The notes under the pieces are model-generated. The model did no database searches and was not told the DNA's origin. It saw nothing but the letters and a program-made list of their open reading frames with translations. A stretch of 64,000 bases of DNA from RYN-230 sp963834515 (GTDB taxonomy: Bacteria; Actinomycetota; Actinomycetes; Streptosporangiales; Streptosporangiaceae): the NCBI GenBank assembly GCA_963834515.1, contig CAWICB010000002.1:744001-808000 (forward strand). Reading direction: 5' to 3'. Positions 55,017-64,000 of the stretch are shown piece after piece (position 1 is the stretch's first letter; every line of letters begins with the position of its first letter). Both the position numbers and the translations under genes were made by a program.

Positions 55017-55138
55017 GTTCAGGATCTGTCTAATTATCCGCGAGGGTACGTCTCCCCGGCTGCCGCCTGCGGCGCGGCTGCGCTGCCGGGCCAGCCAGGA
55101 CACGCGGCCCGTGGGTTCCAGCGGGTCGCAGGCCCCGG

Positions 55139-55360
55139 CTATCCGTCGCGCTGGGCCGCGTCTGGTGACAGGCGTCCCGTCTCGTCCTGGATCTCGACGG
55201 CGACCTTGGCCAGCGCTTCGGCGTGCTGGCGGCCATGGTGGGCGCAGAACAGCAGCTCCCCGGAGTCAGGGAGAACAACGCGTACGTACGCCTGGGCGCC
55301 ACACCGGTCACACAGGTCCATCGCAGTCAATGGCCTGCTCGGTGCGAGAGCTCCGGTCAT
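55139..55360 (-). CDS. Small zinc-ribbon protein (DUF7455-like)
   Basis: A 73-residue protein: DLCDRCGAQAYVRVVLPDSGELLFCAHHGRQHAEAL. The CDRCG and CAHHG pairs form a probable zinc site. Small proteins of this type sit next to the principal sigma gene and the topoisomerase genes across actinobacteria; function is unknown. ATG 55360 follows GGGAGG. About 300 bp to the divergent parE hold no other feature that I could support. Confidence 0.75.
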   Translation of the reverse strand: MTGALAPSRPLTAMDLCDRCGAQAYVRVVLPDSGELLFCAHHGRQHAEALAKVAVEIQDETGRLSPDAAQRDG

Positions 55361-55661
55361 GTGTCGCCTCCCTCGCGTCATGCCGCCGGACCTGGGGTGT
55401 CCGGCTGGCGGAACCCGTCGTGTATGCAAACACTCTGTCAGGCGGGCTCCTTCCCGCCAGAGCCTTGCGTACGCCCACAGCGAACGCCCACTCTCCGTGG
55501 CGGCTGGCGGCCGCCCTGTCCAACCACTCTAACGTGCGCGTTGTCCCAGGTAGCCACGTATGTCCGCGGCGTGGCTACGGCGAGCACCCGGCGCGGGCAG
55601 CTATCCTGCCCGCAGTCCACCGATCCGTGCCGCCCGGCACCAGCCCCCGAGGAGGGCCCCT

Positions 55662-57873
55662 GTGACCGCCGTCCGCGCCGAGACTGCCGCCCCCGCCGGG
55701 ACCGCAGCACGGCGGGCGCCCGGGCCCGGGAAGGGCGCCGGGGCGTCCGCCACGGACGGCTACACCGCCCGCCACCTTTCGGTGCTGGAGGGCCTCGAGG
55801 CGGTCCGCAAGCGCCCCGGCATGTACATCGGCTCCACCGACAGCCGGGGGCTGATGCACTGCCTGTGGGAGATCTTCGACAACGCGGTGGACGAGGCGCT
55901 GGGCGGGCACTGCACCCTGATCGAGGTTGTGCTGCACCCGGACCTGTCCGCCGAGGTGCGGGACAACGGGCGCGGCATCCCGGTGGACACCGAGCCCAAG
56001 TCCGGCCTGACCGGGGTGGAGCTGGTGATGACCCGGCTGCACGCGGGCGGCAAGTTCGGCGGCGGCTCCTATACCGCGTCGGGCGGGCTGCACGGGGTGG
56101 GTGCCTCGGTGGTCAACGCTCTGGCTGCCCGGCTCGACGTGCAGGTGGACCGGGACGGCGCCGAGTGGGCGGCCAGCTTCCGCCGGGGCGTCCCGGGGGA
56201 GTTCGCCGCGGACGGGCCCACGGCCCGCTTCAGCCGCGGATCGGGGCTGCGCAAGCAGGGCCGGGTGGCCCGGAAGGTGACCGGCACCCGGATCCGGTTC
56301 TGGCCGGACCGCCAGGTGTTCACCAAGGACGCGTCGTGGAGCTTCGACGCGCTGGTGCAGCGGGCCAGGCAGACCGCCTACCTGGTGCCCGGCCTGACCA
56401 TCCGGGTCCACGACGAGCGGTCCGACGCCGACCGGATCGCCCCGGCCAGCCCGGACGTGGCCGCTGAGCTGACCGATCACGACCCGCACGGCGGGGCCGG
56501 GCCAACCGAGGCCGAGTTCCGGTTCGACGGCGGGATCAGCGAGTTCTGCGCCTACCTGTCACCGGGTGAACCGCTGACCGATGTGCTCCGGCTGACCGGC
56601 TCGGGCCAGTTCACCGAGACCGTCCCGGTACTCGACGACCAGGGCCACATGACCCCCACCGACGTGGACCGGGAGCTGCAGGTAGACATCGCCCTGCAGT
56701 GGGCCACCGGATACGACACCGTGACCCGCTCGTTCGTCAACGTGATCGCCACCCCCAAGGGCGGCACCCACATCACCGGGTTCGAGCGGGCGCTGGTCCG
56801 GGCGCTCAACGAGCAGCTCCGCGCGACCCGGCTGCTGAAGAACGGGGACGAGCCCGCCACCAAGGAAGACGTGCTGGAAGGGCTCACCGCGGTGGTCGGC
56901 GTCCGGCTGCCCGAGCCGCAGTTCGAGGGGCAGACCAAGGAGGTGCTGGGCACCCCGGCCGCGTCCCGGATCGTAGCCCAGGTGGTGGCCACCGAGCTGA
57001 AGGCGTTCTTGGAGACCCGGGGCCGGGGCCGCCAGCAGGCCCGGGTCGTGCTGGACAAGGTCGTCTCGGCGGCCAAGGCGCGCATCGCGGCCCGGGAGCA
57101 CCGGGACAACCAGCGCCGCAAGACCGCCCTGGCCAGCTCGGCGCTGCCGCCCAAGCTGGTGGACTGCCGCAGCGCCGACGACCGCAGCGAGCTGTTCATC
57201 GTGGAGGGCGACTCCGCCCTCGGCACAGCCAAGCTGGCCCGGAACTCGGAGTTCCAGGCGCTGCTGCCGATCCGGGGCAAGATCCTCAATGTGCAGAAGG
57301 CGTCACTGGCCGACATGCTCAAGAACGCCGAGTGCGCGGACATTATCCGGGTCATCGGGGCCGGGTCGGGCGGCTCGTTCGATCTCGACTCGGCCCGGTA
57401 CCAGCGGGTCATCTTCATGTCCGACGCCGACGTGGACGGCGCGCATATCCGCACCCTGCTGCTCACCCTGTTCCACCGGTACCTGCGGCCGCTGCTGGAG
57501 GCTGGGCGGGTGTTCGCCGCGGTGCCGCCGCTGCACCGGATCGAGCTGTCCAGCCCGCGCAAGAACCAGGCCCGAGTACACCTACACGTACTCAGACAGC
57601 GAGCTGCACCGTACGCTGCTTGAGCTGGAGCGCCGTGGGCAGCGCTGGAAGGAGCCCATCCAGCGGTACAAGGGCCTGGGCGAGATGGACGCCGCGCAGC
57701 TGGCTGAGACGACCATGGACCCGCGGCACCGCACGCTGCGCCGGATCCGCATCGCGGACGCCGCCGCGGCCAGCGGGATATTCAGCCTGCTGATGGGCAG
57801 CGAGGTGGGCCCGCGCCGGGAGTTCATCATTGGCGGCGCGGCCGAACTCGACCTGTCCCGCATCGACACCTGA
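55662..57873 (+). CDS. parE: DNA topoisomerase IV subunit B, one +1 shift
   Basis: A 736-residue GyrB/ParE-type ATPase subunit. The GHKL ATPase opens ARHLSVLEGLEAVRKRPGMYIGS, with EIFDNAVDEAL, DNGRGIPV and GGLHGVGASVVNAL. The Toprim domain has ELFIVEGDSALGTAK and IFMSDADVDGAHI. The final domain has YKGLGEMDAAQLAETTMDP. A +1 shift near 57573 is needed to enter the last 100 residues. Gene context (next to the primary sigma gene and convergent with parC, as in Streptomyces) supports topoisomerase IV rather than gyrase. GTG start with GAGGAGGG. Confidence 0.92.
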
Positions 57874-57906
57874 CCCGCGCCGCCCGGCCGCCGTACACTC
57901 CGGTTG

Positions 57907-57960
57907 TTCGTGATCAACCGATTGGTGTTGCCCAAGCAACAGTCATCGGTCGATCACGAA
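57907..57960. terminator. 54-bp imperfect palindrome downstream of parE
   Basis: TTCGTGATC and GATCACGAA are the outer arms; CCGAT/ATCGG and TGTTGC/GCAACA pair inside. It starts 34 bp past the parE stop. The extended three-step dyad fits a terminator, or a protein-binding site for the next gene. Confidence 0.65.
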
Positions 57961-58006
57961 GCGCCGGATCCCTGAGCCGTTCCCCTCAATTACGCTTCGT
58001 TAAGCG

Positions 58007-58012
58007 TACGAT
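58007..58012 (+). promoter_or_regulatory. -10 element for a leaderless transcript
   Basis: TACGAT ends 7 bp before the GTG at 58020. A TAnnnT -10 at this distance is the standard arrangement for leaderless genes, which are common in actinobacteria. No ribosome-binding site precedes the start. A nearby dyad ACGCTT-cgtt-AAGCGT (57992-58007) overlaps the promoter. Confidence 0.5.
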
Positions 58013-58019
58013 ACCTAGA

Positions 58020-58415
58020 GTGACGACAGAGATTCTGGTGGCGGAGTTCTTCCGTGCTCAGGCGGCCTGGCGGCTGTCCCGCGCCGACGGCGACCCGGTC
58101 CGGGCCGCGCGGTGCGCGGCGGCGCTGCTGGACGCGGCCGCGTTCGTGGCCACGTTAACCCCCCGCGACGCCGACCTGGCCGCCCTGGACCAGGCCGGCT
58201 GTTTCCAGGGCGACGCGTTCGATCCCGGCGAAGAGGGCGTGCTGATCTGCCGCTGGTGGCAGTTCGGCGACCCGCCCTACGCCAGCCCCCGTGACCTGCT
58301 GACCGCGCTGTCCGCCGCGACCAGCCAGCCGGGCGCCCCGGCCAGCCGCCGCTACACGCGGCCCGCCGCTGCTAGACCCGGCCCGCCGCCGCTGGACCCG
58401 GCCCCCCGCCGCTAG
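58020..58415 (+). CDS. Small hypothetical protein, probably leaderless
   Basis: A 131-residue protein without a recognised family. The first half is helical (VAEFFRAQAAWRLSRADGDPVRAARCAAALLDAAAFVATL), with DLAALDQAGCFQGDAFDPGEEGVLICRWWQFGDPPYASPRDLLTAL after it. The last about 25 residues are Pro/Arg-rich and come from a short GC repeat, so the true C-terminus is uncertain. It is convergent with parC. Confidence 0.55.
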   Translation: MTTEILVAEFFRAQAAWRLSRADGDPVRAARCAAALLDAAAFVATLTPRDADLAALDQAGCFQGDAFDPGEEGVLICRWWQFGDPPYASPRDLLTALSAATSQPGAPASRRYTRPAAARPGPPPLDPAPRR

Positions 58416-58431
58416 ACCCGGCCCGCCGTCT

Positions 58432-60943
58432 CTAGACCGGGGCCACCCCGCCCAGCGCGGCCAGCTGCTGCCGGGCCCGCTCCCCAGAGCCGTCCCGGCG
58501 GCCTTCCGCGGGCGGCAGGTACACCGGCACGCCCGCCTCGGTGGCGGCGCGGGCCGGGCCGGCGCCGGCCCAGGCGAGAATCAGGCTGTCCTCACCCTTC
58601 AGGAAGCGGTGGCAGCGGACCCCGCCAGTGGCCCGGCCCTTGGCCGGGTAGTCCCGGTACGGTGTCACTTTCACGCTGGCCGCCGCGGTGCCGGGCAGGG
58701 CCCCGCTGCTTCCGGCTACCGTGACCACCACGGCCTCGTGCTCGCCCGGCTGCCGGGCAGCCTCGTCCGTCACGGCGCCGAACCAGATCGCGCCGGCCCC
58801 CGGCGACAACCGGATCCCGGCCATGCCACCGGCCGCCCGGCCCTGCGGCCGCACCGCGCCGGCGCGGAACCGGAGCAGCTGCGCGTCGCTGGTAATGAAA
58901 ACCAGATCGGCGTCCTCACTGGCCAGCTGGGCCGCGCCGACCACCCGGTCGCCCTCCTTGAGCGCGATGACCTCGAACTCGGTGGCGTTCGACGGGTAGT
59001 CCGGGGCGACCCGCTTGACCACGCCGGCCGCGGTGCCGAGGGCCAGCCCGCCTGCTGCCCCGTCCGGCGCGGCCAGCCCGACCACGGTCTCGTCCGGCGC
59101 CAGCGAGACGAACTCGGCCAGCGGGGCACCGCCGGCCAGCGCAGGGGAATGCGCACTGGGCGGCAGCGCCGGGATCTCCAGCGCCCCGATCCGGATCAGC
59201 CGTCCCCGCGACGTGACCAGCCCGACGCTGCCCCGCGCGGTCGTGGGCACGGCGGAGACGATGACGTCATGGTGGGCCCGCGGACCCGCTACCCTCCGCC
59301 TCGGCACCGCCGTCACCGCCCGGGGCGGCAGCCGCCGTCCGGGCGATCAGCCCGGCCGAGGACAGCAGCACCAGGCACGGGTCGTCGGCCACCTCCAGCG
59401 GGACGGCGGCGGCGCGCGTCGGCTTGCCGCTGCCCTCGAGCAGCACGGTGCGCCGCGGGTCGGCGAACCGCTTGGCCACGTCGGCCAGTTCGCTGGACAC
59501 CAGCGCGCGCAGCCTGGCCTCGGACTCCAGGATCGCGGTCAGCTCGGCGATCTCCCGCTGCAGGTTCTCCCGCTCCCGCTCCAGCTCGAGCCGGTCGTAC
59601 CGGGTCAGCCGGCGCAGCGGCGTGTCCAGGATGTACTGGGCCTGGATCTCGGACAGGTCGAAGACCGACATCAGCCGGTCCTTGGCCTGCGCCGAATCGT
59701 CGCTGGTCCGGATGACCTGGATGACCTCGTCGATGTTGAGCAGCGCGATGAGCAGCCCGTCCACCAGGTGCAGCCGGTCGGCCCGCTTGCGCCGCCGGAA
59801 CTCCGACCGGCGCCGGATCACCTCGATCCGGTGGTCGACGTAGATCTGCAGCAGCTCGCGCAGGCCCAGCACCCGGGGCTGGCCGTCCACCAGCGCGACG
59901 TTGTTGATGCCGAACGTCTCTTCCATCGGCGTCAGCCGGTACAGCTCCTCGAGAACCGCCTCGGCATGGAACCCGCCGCGGATCTCGATGACCAGGTGCA
60001 GCCCGCGCTGCCGGTCGGTCAGGTCTTTCAGGTCGCTGATGCCCTGCAGCTTCCTGGCGCTGACCAGGTCCTTGATCCGGGCGATGACCTTCTCCGGGCC
60101 GACCCCGTAGGGCAGCTCGGTGACCACGATGCCGTCCTTGCGCGGGGTGATCTTCTCCACCCGCGCGGCGGCCCGGGTGCGGAAGATGCCCCGGCCGGTC
60201 TCATAGGCCTCCCGGATCCCGTCCAGCCCGACGATCTTGCCGCCGGTGGGCAGGTCCGGCCCGGGCACGAACCGCATCAGCTCGTCCAGGCCGGCCTCGG
60301 GATTGGCGATCAGGTGCCGGGCCGCGGCCACCACCTCGCCCAGGTTGTGCGGGGCCATGTTGGTGGCCATCCCGACCGCGATCCCGGCCGTGCCGTTCAC
60401 CAGCAGGTTGGGCAGCCCGGCCGGCAGCACCTCAGGCTGGGTCTCGGTGCCGTCGTAGTTCGGCCCGAAGTCGACGGTGTCCTCGTCGATCGAGGCGACC
60501 ATCTCCATCGCGGCCGCAGCCAGCCGGGCCTCGGTGTACCGCATCGCGGCCGGGGCGTCATCCCCGCCCAGCGAGCCGAAGTTGCCGTGCCCGTCGACCA
60601 GCGGCAGCCGCATGGCCCAGGGCTGTGCCATCCGGGCCAGCGCGTCGTAGATGGCGCTGTCCCCGTGCGGGTGCAGCCGGCCCATCACCTCGCCGACCAC
60701 CCGCGCGCACTTGACGTGCCCGCGGTCGGGCCGCAGGCCCATCTCGTTCATCTGGTACAGGATCCGGCGCTGTACCGGCTTCAGCCCGTCCCGGGCGTCC
60801 GGCAGCGCGCGCTGGTAGATGACGGAGTACGCGTACTCCAGGTAACTGCCGCGCATCTCCTCAGAGACATCGATATCGACGATGTTTTCCTCGAAGTCCT
60901 CGGGCGGCGGTGGTGTCGCGGTGCGTCGTGCCATGTCCGCCAT
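58432..60943 (-). CDS. parC: DNA topoisomerase IV subunit A, one +1 shift
   Basis: An 836-residue GyrA/ParC-type DNA-cleavage subunit. N-terminal YAYSVIYQRALPDARDGLKPVQRRILY, the quinolone-resistance region HPHGDSAIYDALARMAQ, the active-site tyrosine in AAMRYTEARL, tower and coiled-coil regions (LERERENLQREIAELTAILESEARL), and the C-terminal beta-pinwheel with glycine-rich blades (TSRGRLIRIGALEIP) are all present. A +1 shift near 59275 separates the catalytic part from most of the pinwheel. No canonical GyrA box is seen, which fits ParC. Start ATG 60943. Confidence 0.92.
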
Positions 60944-61014
60944 TGTGCCGCCTGGCAACGACCAAGATGCTCAACGCCACAGCGTGGTGCGGGCCACTCG
61001 GCCAGCGGGGGGCT

Positions 61015-61035
61015 CCCGGGGGGCCGTCCCCCGGG
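61015..61035 (-). terminator. Short GC hairpin after the polytopic membrane protein gene
   Basis: CCCGGGGG (61015-61022) pairs with CCCCCGGG (61028-61035), immediately past the stop of the minus-strand membrane protein gene. Candidate terminator before parC. Confidence 0.55.
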
Positions 61036-61038
61036 TAG

Positions 61039-62619
61039 CTAGCGCAGCCGGGTCAGCAGGTTCTCCCGGTCCCAGGTCAGCACGGTGTAGCGGCCGATGT
61101 GGTAGATCGCGGCCGGCGGCCCGAACACAAGCCGGAAGTCGGCTACCGGCGGCGCCGGCGGCGTGCCAAGCAGGGCGGCGAACGTGGCGTCGTGCTGCCG
61201 TGGGCCGAACCAGGACTGCTCCGCCTCCCAGCCGCCCGGCGCCAGCCGGTGCCGGTCCACCCGGAGCGGCCGCAGCGCCACCCGGCCGTCACTGGACACC
61301 GTGACCACGCTGCCCAGCGCGGAGTTGCCCAGCCCGTACCGCAGATGGTGGGCTTCCAGCCAGTTGGTCAGCCGCTGGGCCTGCGGCGGCACCGGGGAGT
61401 GGGCCAGCAGGACGCCGAGGCTGATCAGGTAGCCGCAGCCGACCGCGGCCAGCGCGGGCAGCAGCCGGGGCGCGGCCAGCCGGTCAGCCAGCAGCCGGGC
61501 GGCCAGGATGGCGCCGAACGGCAGCACCGCGACGATCTCCCGGGTGGTGGACACACTGGTCACGTCGGTCCAGACGCTGAACGCGGCCAGGTTGACCAGG
61601 ATCCCGGCCAGCAGCAGCTGCACGACCAGGTCGGTGTCCCGGAGCCGGTGCAGGCCGGCTTCGACCGCCCACGCTACCAGGGCCAGCCCGGCCAGGTGCA
61701 GCAGCAGGAGCCCCGCGGCCGGGCCGACAGGCGGGCCGAAGAGGTCGCCGCCGAACACCAGGGCGAGGCCGCTCACCGTCTGGTAGACGTGGCCGGGCAG
61801 CGCGCCGATCGAGGTGAGCTGGGAGCTGACCGGGTTCAGCCGGAATCCGCCGTCCGCCCGGATCAGGTGCAGCCCGGCCGCAGCGGCGGCCGCCGCGATC
61901 AGCCCGGCGGCCAGCAGCGCCGCGTCGAACCACTGCCCGCGCAGCGGCTGGCGCTGCTGACCGGCCCGGTGGTACAGCCGGACGGCGCACACCATCATCA
62001 ACGGCAGCACCCCGGTGAGCAGCACAATCGAGTCGGCCACCAGTGCCCAGCCGAGCAGCACACCGACCGCGGCCGGGACGTACCAGCGCGGGGCGGCCCG
62101 GTCCAGGATGAGCCAGGCCAGCAGGACCGGCACGGTGCTGCCGTAATGGTCCGGCGCCAGCAGGAACAGGAACACCCCGGCGCCGGGCTGGGGGGAGCAC
62201 ATGAGACCAGCCGCGATGGCCATCCGGATGGCCGCCGCGCGGCCGGTGGCCCGGCCGCGGGCCAGCGCCACGGCCAGCAGCAGGACCAGCGTGAAGGTGA
62301 TCGCCCCGGCCACGTGCACCACGTCCGGGCTGCGCCCCAGGACCAGCTCGACCAGCAGGTACTCAGGCAGCTCGGTGGTGTAGAAGGAGACGTCGGACAG
62401 CGACCAGCCGTGCAGCAGCAGGTTGCCGTGCAGCATGTCCCAGGCCTGCAGGGTGAACACTGCGCCGTACGAGTCGCCCGCCTCGGTCTGCGACACCCGC
62501 CAGTAGCACACGAACACCAGCAGCGCGGCGCCGGCCCAGGCCGCGCCGGCCAGCCAGCGCCGCCGGGCCGGCACAGCTGGCTGCGCCGGCCTGGTCAGCT
62601 GGGGCTGCACCGTGGTCAT
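61039..62619 (-). CDS. Polytopic membrane protein, possible GT-C-type glycosyltransferase
   Basis: A 526-residue protein with about eleven transmembrane helices. The first loop has YWRVSQTEAGDSYGAVFTLQAWDMLHGNLLLHGW, with an acidic residue near the start of the loop as in GT-C mannosyl/arabinosyl transferases. Later hydrophobic blocks include ITFTLVLLLAVALARG and VPVLLAWLILD. A soluble C-terminal tail ends AAIYHIGRYTVLTWDRENLL. Assignment to GT-C is from layout only. ATG 62619 (MTTVQPQ). Confidence 0.6.
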   Translation of the reverse strand: MTTVQPQLTRPAQPAVPARRRWLAGAAWAGAALLVFVCYWRVSQTEAGDSYGAVFTLQAWDMLHGNLLLHGWSLSDVSFYTTELPEYLLVELVLGRSPDVVHVAGAITFTLVLLLAVALARGRATGRAAAIRMAIAAGLMCSPQPGAGVFLFLLAPDHYGSTVPVLLAWLILDRAAPRWYVPAAVGVLLGWALVADSIVLLTGVLPLMMVCAVRLYHRAGQQRQPLRGQWFDAALLAAGLIAAAAAAAGLHLIRADGGFRLNPVSSQLTSIGALPGHVYQTVSGLALVFGGDLFGPPVGPAAGLLLLHLAGLALVAWAVEAGLHRLRDTDLVVQLLLAGILVNLAAFSVWTDVTSVSTTREIVAVLPFGAILAARLLADRLAAPRLLPALAAVGCGYLISLGVLLAHSPVPPQAQRLTNWLEAHHLRYGLGNSALGSVVTVSSDGRVALRPLRVDRHRLAPGGWEAEQSWFGPRQHDATFAALLGTPPAPPVADFRLVFGPPAAIYHIGRYTVLTWDRENLLTRLR

Positions 62620-62697
62620 CACCGTGCATTGTCCTGAGCGCGGTGCAAAGAGCGTCACCCCAGACCGCAAAATCACCGCGCTATTGAGGTAGCCGGC

Positions 62698-63516
62698 TCA
62701 GCTGACCGAGAAGCCGCCGTCCACGCAGATGAGCTGCCCGGTCACGTAGTCGCTGGCCCGGCTGGCCAGGTAGACGGCAATGCCGGCGAAGTCGGCGGGC
62801 TCGCCGTTGCGCCCGGCCATGGTCCGGGCGGCCAGCGCCGCGGAGCGTACCGGGTCGCTGGCCACGGCCGCGGTGAGCGGGGTGGCCACGAAGCCCGGGG
62901 TGACCGCATTGCAGCACACTCCGCTGGCCGCCCACGCTTCGGACTGTGACCGGGTCAGCCCGGCCACGCCGGCCTTGGACGCGCCGTAGCCGCCGCTGTT
63001 GCCGAACGCCCGGAAGGACTGCTGCGACGCCACGTTGATGATCCTGCCCCAGCCCCGCTGGGCCATGGCCGGGCCGAAGCGCTGACCGAGCAGGAACGGC
63101 GCGGTCAGGTTCACCGCCATGGTCTCGTCCCACTGCCCGGTGGTCAGCTCGCCGAGCGGCGGCCGCAGGTTGACCCCGGCCGCGTTGACTACGATGTCCG
63201 GCTCGCCGAACGGCGCCACCGCCTGCTCGGCCCCGGCCTGGGCGGCCGCCCGGTCGGCGAGATCAGCGCACACCCAGGCCACCTCGGCCCCGGCCGACCG
63301 GATCGCCCGGGCCGCGCCGTCCAGCCCCGGCGCGCCCCGGGCCAGCAGGACGACCTGCGCCCCGGCCTGGGCCAGCGCCGTGGCCATGCCCTGACCGATA
63401 CCGGAACTGCCCCCGGTGACCAGGGCCACCCGGCCGGCCAGCGAGAACAGCCCGTCCAGGTAGCCGGCCCGGCGGGCCGCCGCCCCGGGGCGGGAGTCAG
63501 AGTGCGGGGCGGGCAC
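62698..63516 (-). CDS. Short-chain dehydrogenase/reductase
   Basis: A 272-residue classical SDR. NAD(P) motif ALVTGGSSGIGQG, the NNAG-equivalent VVNAAGVN, the catalytic Ser in IINVASQQSF and YGASK motif GGYGASKAGVAGL, and the C-terminal QLICVDGGFS are present. Many close relatives are gluconate or 2-keto-sugar acid dehydrogenases, and the gene overlaps a PfkB sugar kinase gene by 20 bp, so sugar-acid catabolism is likely. Start GTG 63516. Confidence 0.85.
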   Translation of the reverse strand: MPAPHSDSRPGAAARRAGYLDGLFSLAGRVALVTGGSSGIGQGMATALAQAGAQVVLLARGAPGLDGAARAIRSAGAEVAWVCADLADRAAAQAGAEQAVAPFGEPDIVVNAAGVNLRPPLGELTTGQWDETMAVNLTAPFLLGQRFGPAMAQRGWGRIINVASQQSFRAFGNSGGYGASKAGVAGLTRSQSEAWAASGVCCNAVTPGFVATPLTAAVASDPVRSAALAARTMAGRNGEPADFAGIAVYLASRASDYVTGQLICVDGGFSVS

Positions 63517-64000
63517 CGACCATGCCGAGTGCTTGGGCGGCCAGCCGGCAGCCGCTGGCCAGCGCCTCCAGCGGCGGCTTCTTGTCCAGCCAGGCGGGCA
63601 GGAACCCAGCGCAGAACGCGTCTCCCGCGCCGGTGCCGTCCACGAACGTCTCGACGGGCAGCGCGTGCTCCCGGACCGGGTCCGGGCGCCCGTTGGCGTA
63701 CAGCGCGCCCTCCGGGCCGAGCTTCACCACGACCTGCGGGTACCAGGCGGTCAGCACCCGGGCGGCCGACTCCGGGTCCTCGCGGCCGGTGAGCACGGTG
63801 GCCTGGTCCGAGTTGACCAGCAGCAAGGTGACCCCGTTGGTCATCTCCAGGAACGGCTCGGCGCCGGCCCGCTCCAGCGGCGCGGCTGAGGCGCCGTCCA
63901 CCGAGATCGTCATGCCCGCCCGGCCAGCGTGCTGGAACGCGGCCAGCGCGGCCCCCCGGGAGCCCTCGTTAAGCAGCGTATATCCGGACATATGCAGGTG
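63497..64000 (-). CDS. PfkB-family carbohydrate kinase (5' end cut by window edge)
   Basis: The C-terminal 168 residues of a ribokinase-like sugar kinase. The PfkB signature 2 is VDGTGAGDAFCAGFLPAWL with the catalytic aspartate in GAGDAF, and upstream HLHMSGYTLL and VVVKLGPEGALYANG belong to the sugar- and ATP-binding core. The reading frame runs off the window end; an ATG at 63991 is in frame but too far downstream to be the start. Operon with the SDR gene. Likely substrates are 2-keto-3-deoxygluconate or another ketose, inferred from the pairing. Confidence 0.85.
   Translation of the reverse strand, partial: HLHMSGYTLLNEGSRGAALAAFQHAGRAGMTISVDGASAAPLERAGAEPFLEMTNGVTLLLVNSDQATVLTGREDPESAARVLTAWYPQVVVKLGPEGALYANGRPDPVREHALPVETFVDGTGAGDAFCAGFLPAWLDKKPPLEALASGCRLAAQALGMVGARPAL

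Noticed and set aside
55662..60943. GyrB/GyrA instead of ParE/ParC
   Set aside because: The genes are convergent beside the primary sigma gene as in Streptomyces topoisomerase IV, and I see no GyrA box in the A subunit; gyrase is normally beside dnaN-recF.

Overview
The window is about 70% G+C chromosomal DNA from a high-GC actinomycete. GTG starts, GTGA/ATGA stop-start overlaps, a two-gene topoisomerase IV locus, an actinobacterial primary sigma factor and a lexA / LysM gene / nrdR / nrdJ block all point to Actinomycetia. The lexA-nrdR-nrdJ ... sigma factor-parE-parC order resembles Streptomyces more than Mycobacterium. I cannot name a genus. No phage, insertion sequence, tRNA, rRNA or CRISPR array was seen.

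Layout. 0-10.5 kb: small-molecule metabolism (aldolase-like PLP enzyme, YbaK deacylase, PIG-L deacetylase, HAD hydrolase, secreted phosphatase-like protein, P450, and a gcvT-gcvH-PLP enzyme operon) with a G-rich minisatellite. 10.6-23.8 kb: TRIC channel, ThrE exporter, secreted lysozyme-like protein, pterin dehydratase, a second P450 with a palindromic operator, PPOX protein, AAA ATPase, Lon-N protein, sirtuin, acetate transporter, DUF2236 protein and ABC1 kinase. 23.8-29.8 kb: one giant iterative-PKS-like gene whose catalytic motifs are almost all replaced. 30-42.6 kb: leuS with an upstream leucine-codon attenuator, lexA with SOS boxes and a divergent LysM gene, nrdR with an NrdR box, and a class II ribonucleotide reductase gene carrying three inteins. 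42.6-53 kb: FAD monooxygenase/TetR pair, orphan GvpF/L, membrane-anchored double AAA+ ATPase, a large unknown protein and a PAS-GAF-PP2C phosphatase. 53-61 kb: primary sigma factor preceded by an overlapping small ORF, a zinc-ribbon protein, and convergent parE and parC. 61-64 kb: polytopic membrane protein, SDR and a truncated PfkB kinase.

The most unusual global property is about 27 apparent frameshifts in 11 genes, including leuS, parE, parC, gcvT and gcvH. All can be read as one extra base (+1), and none needs a single-base deletion. They cluster between 2.6 and 9.7 kb, while the 6.5-kb nrdJ gene has none. After removing the inferred extra bases, every affected gene has a length divisible by three. 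Residual insertion-type sequencing error is the likeliest cause, so these genes are annotated as whole genes with the shifts noted. The LysM gene supports this directly: one copy of an internal repeat has exactly one more base than the other.
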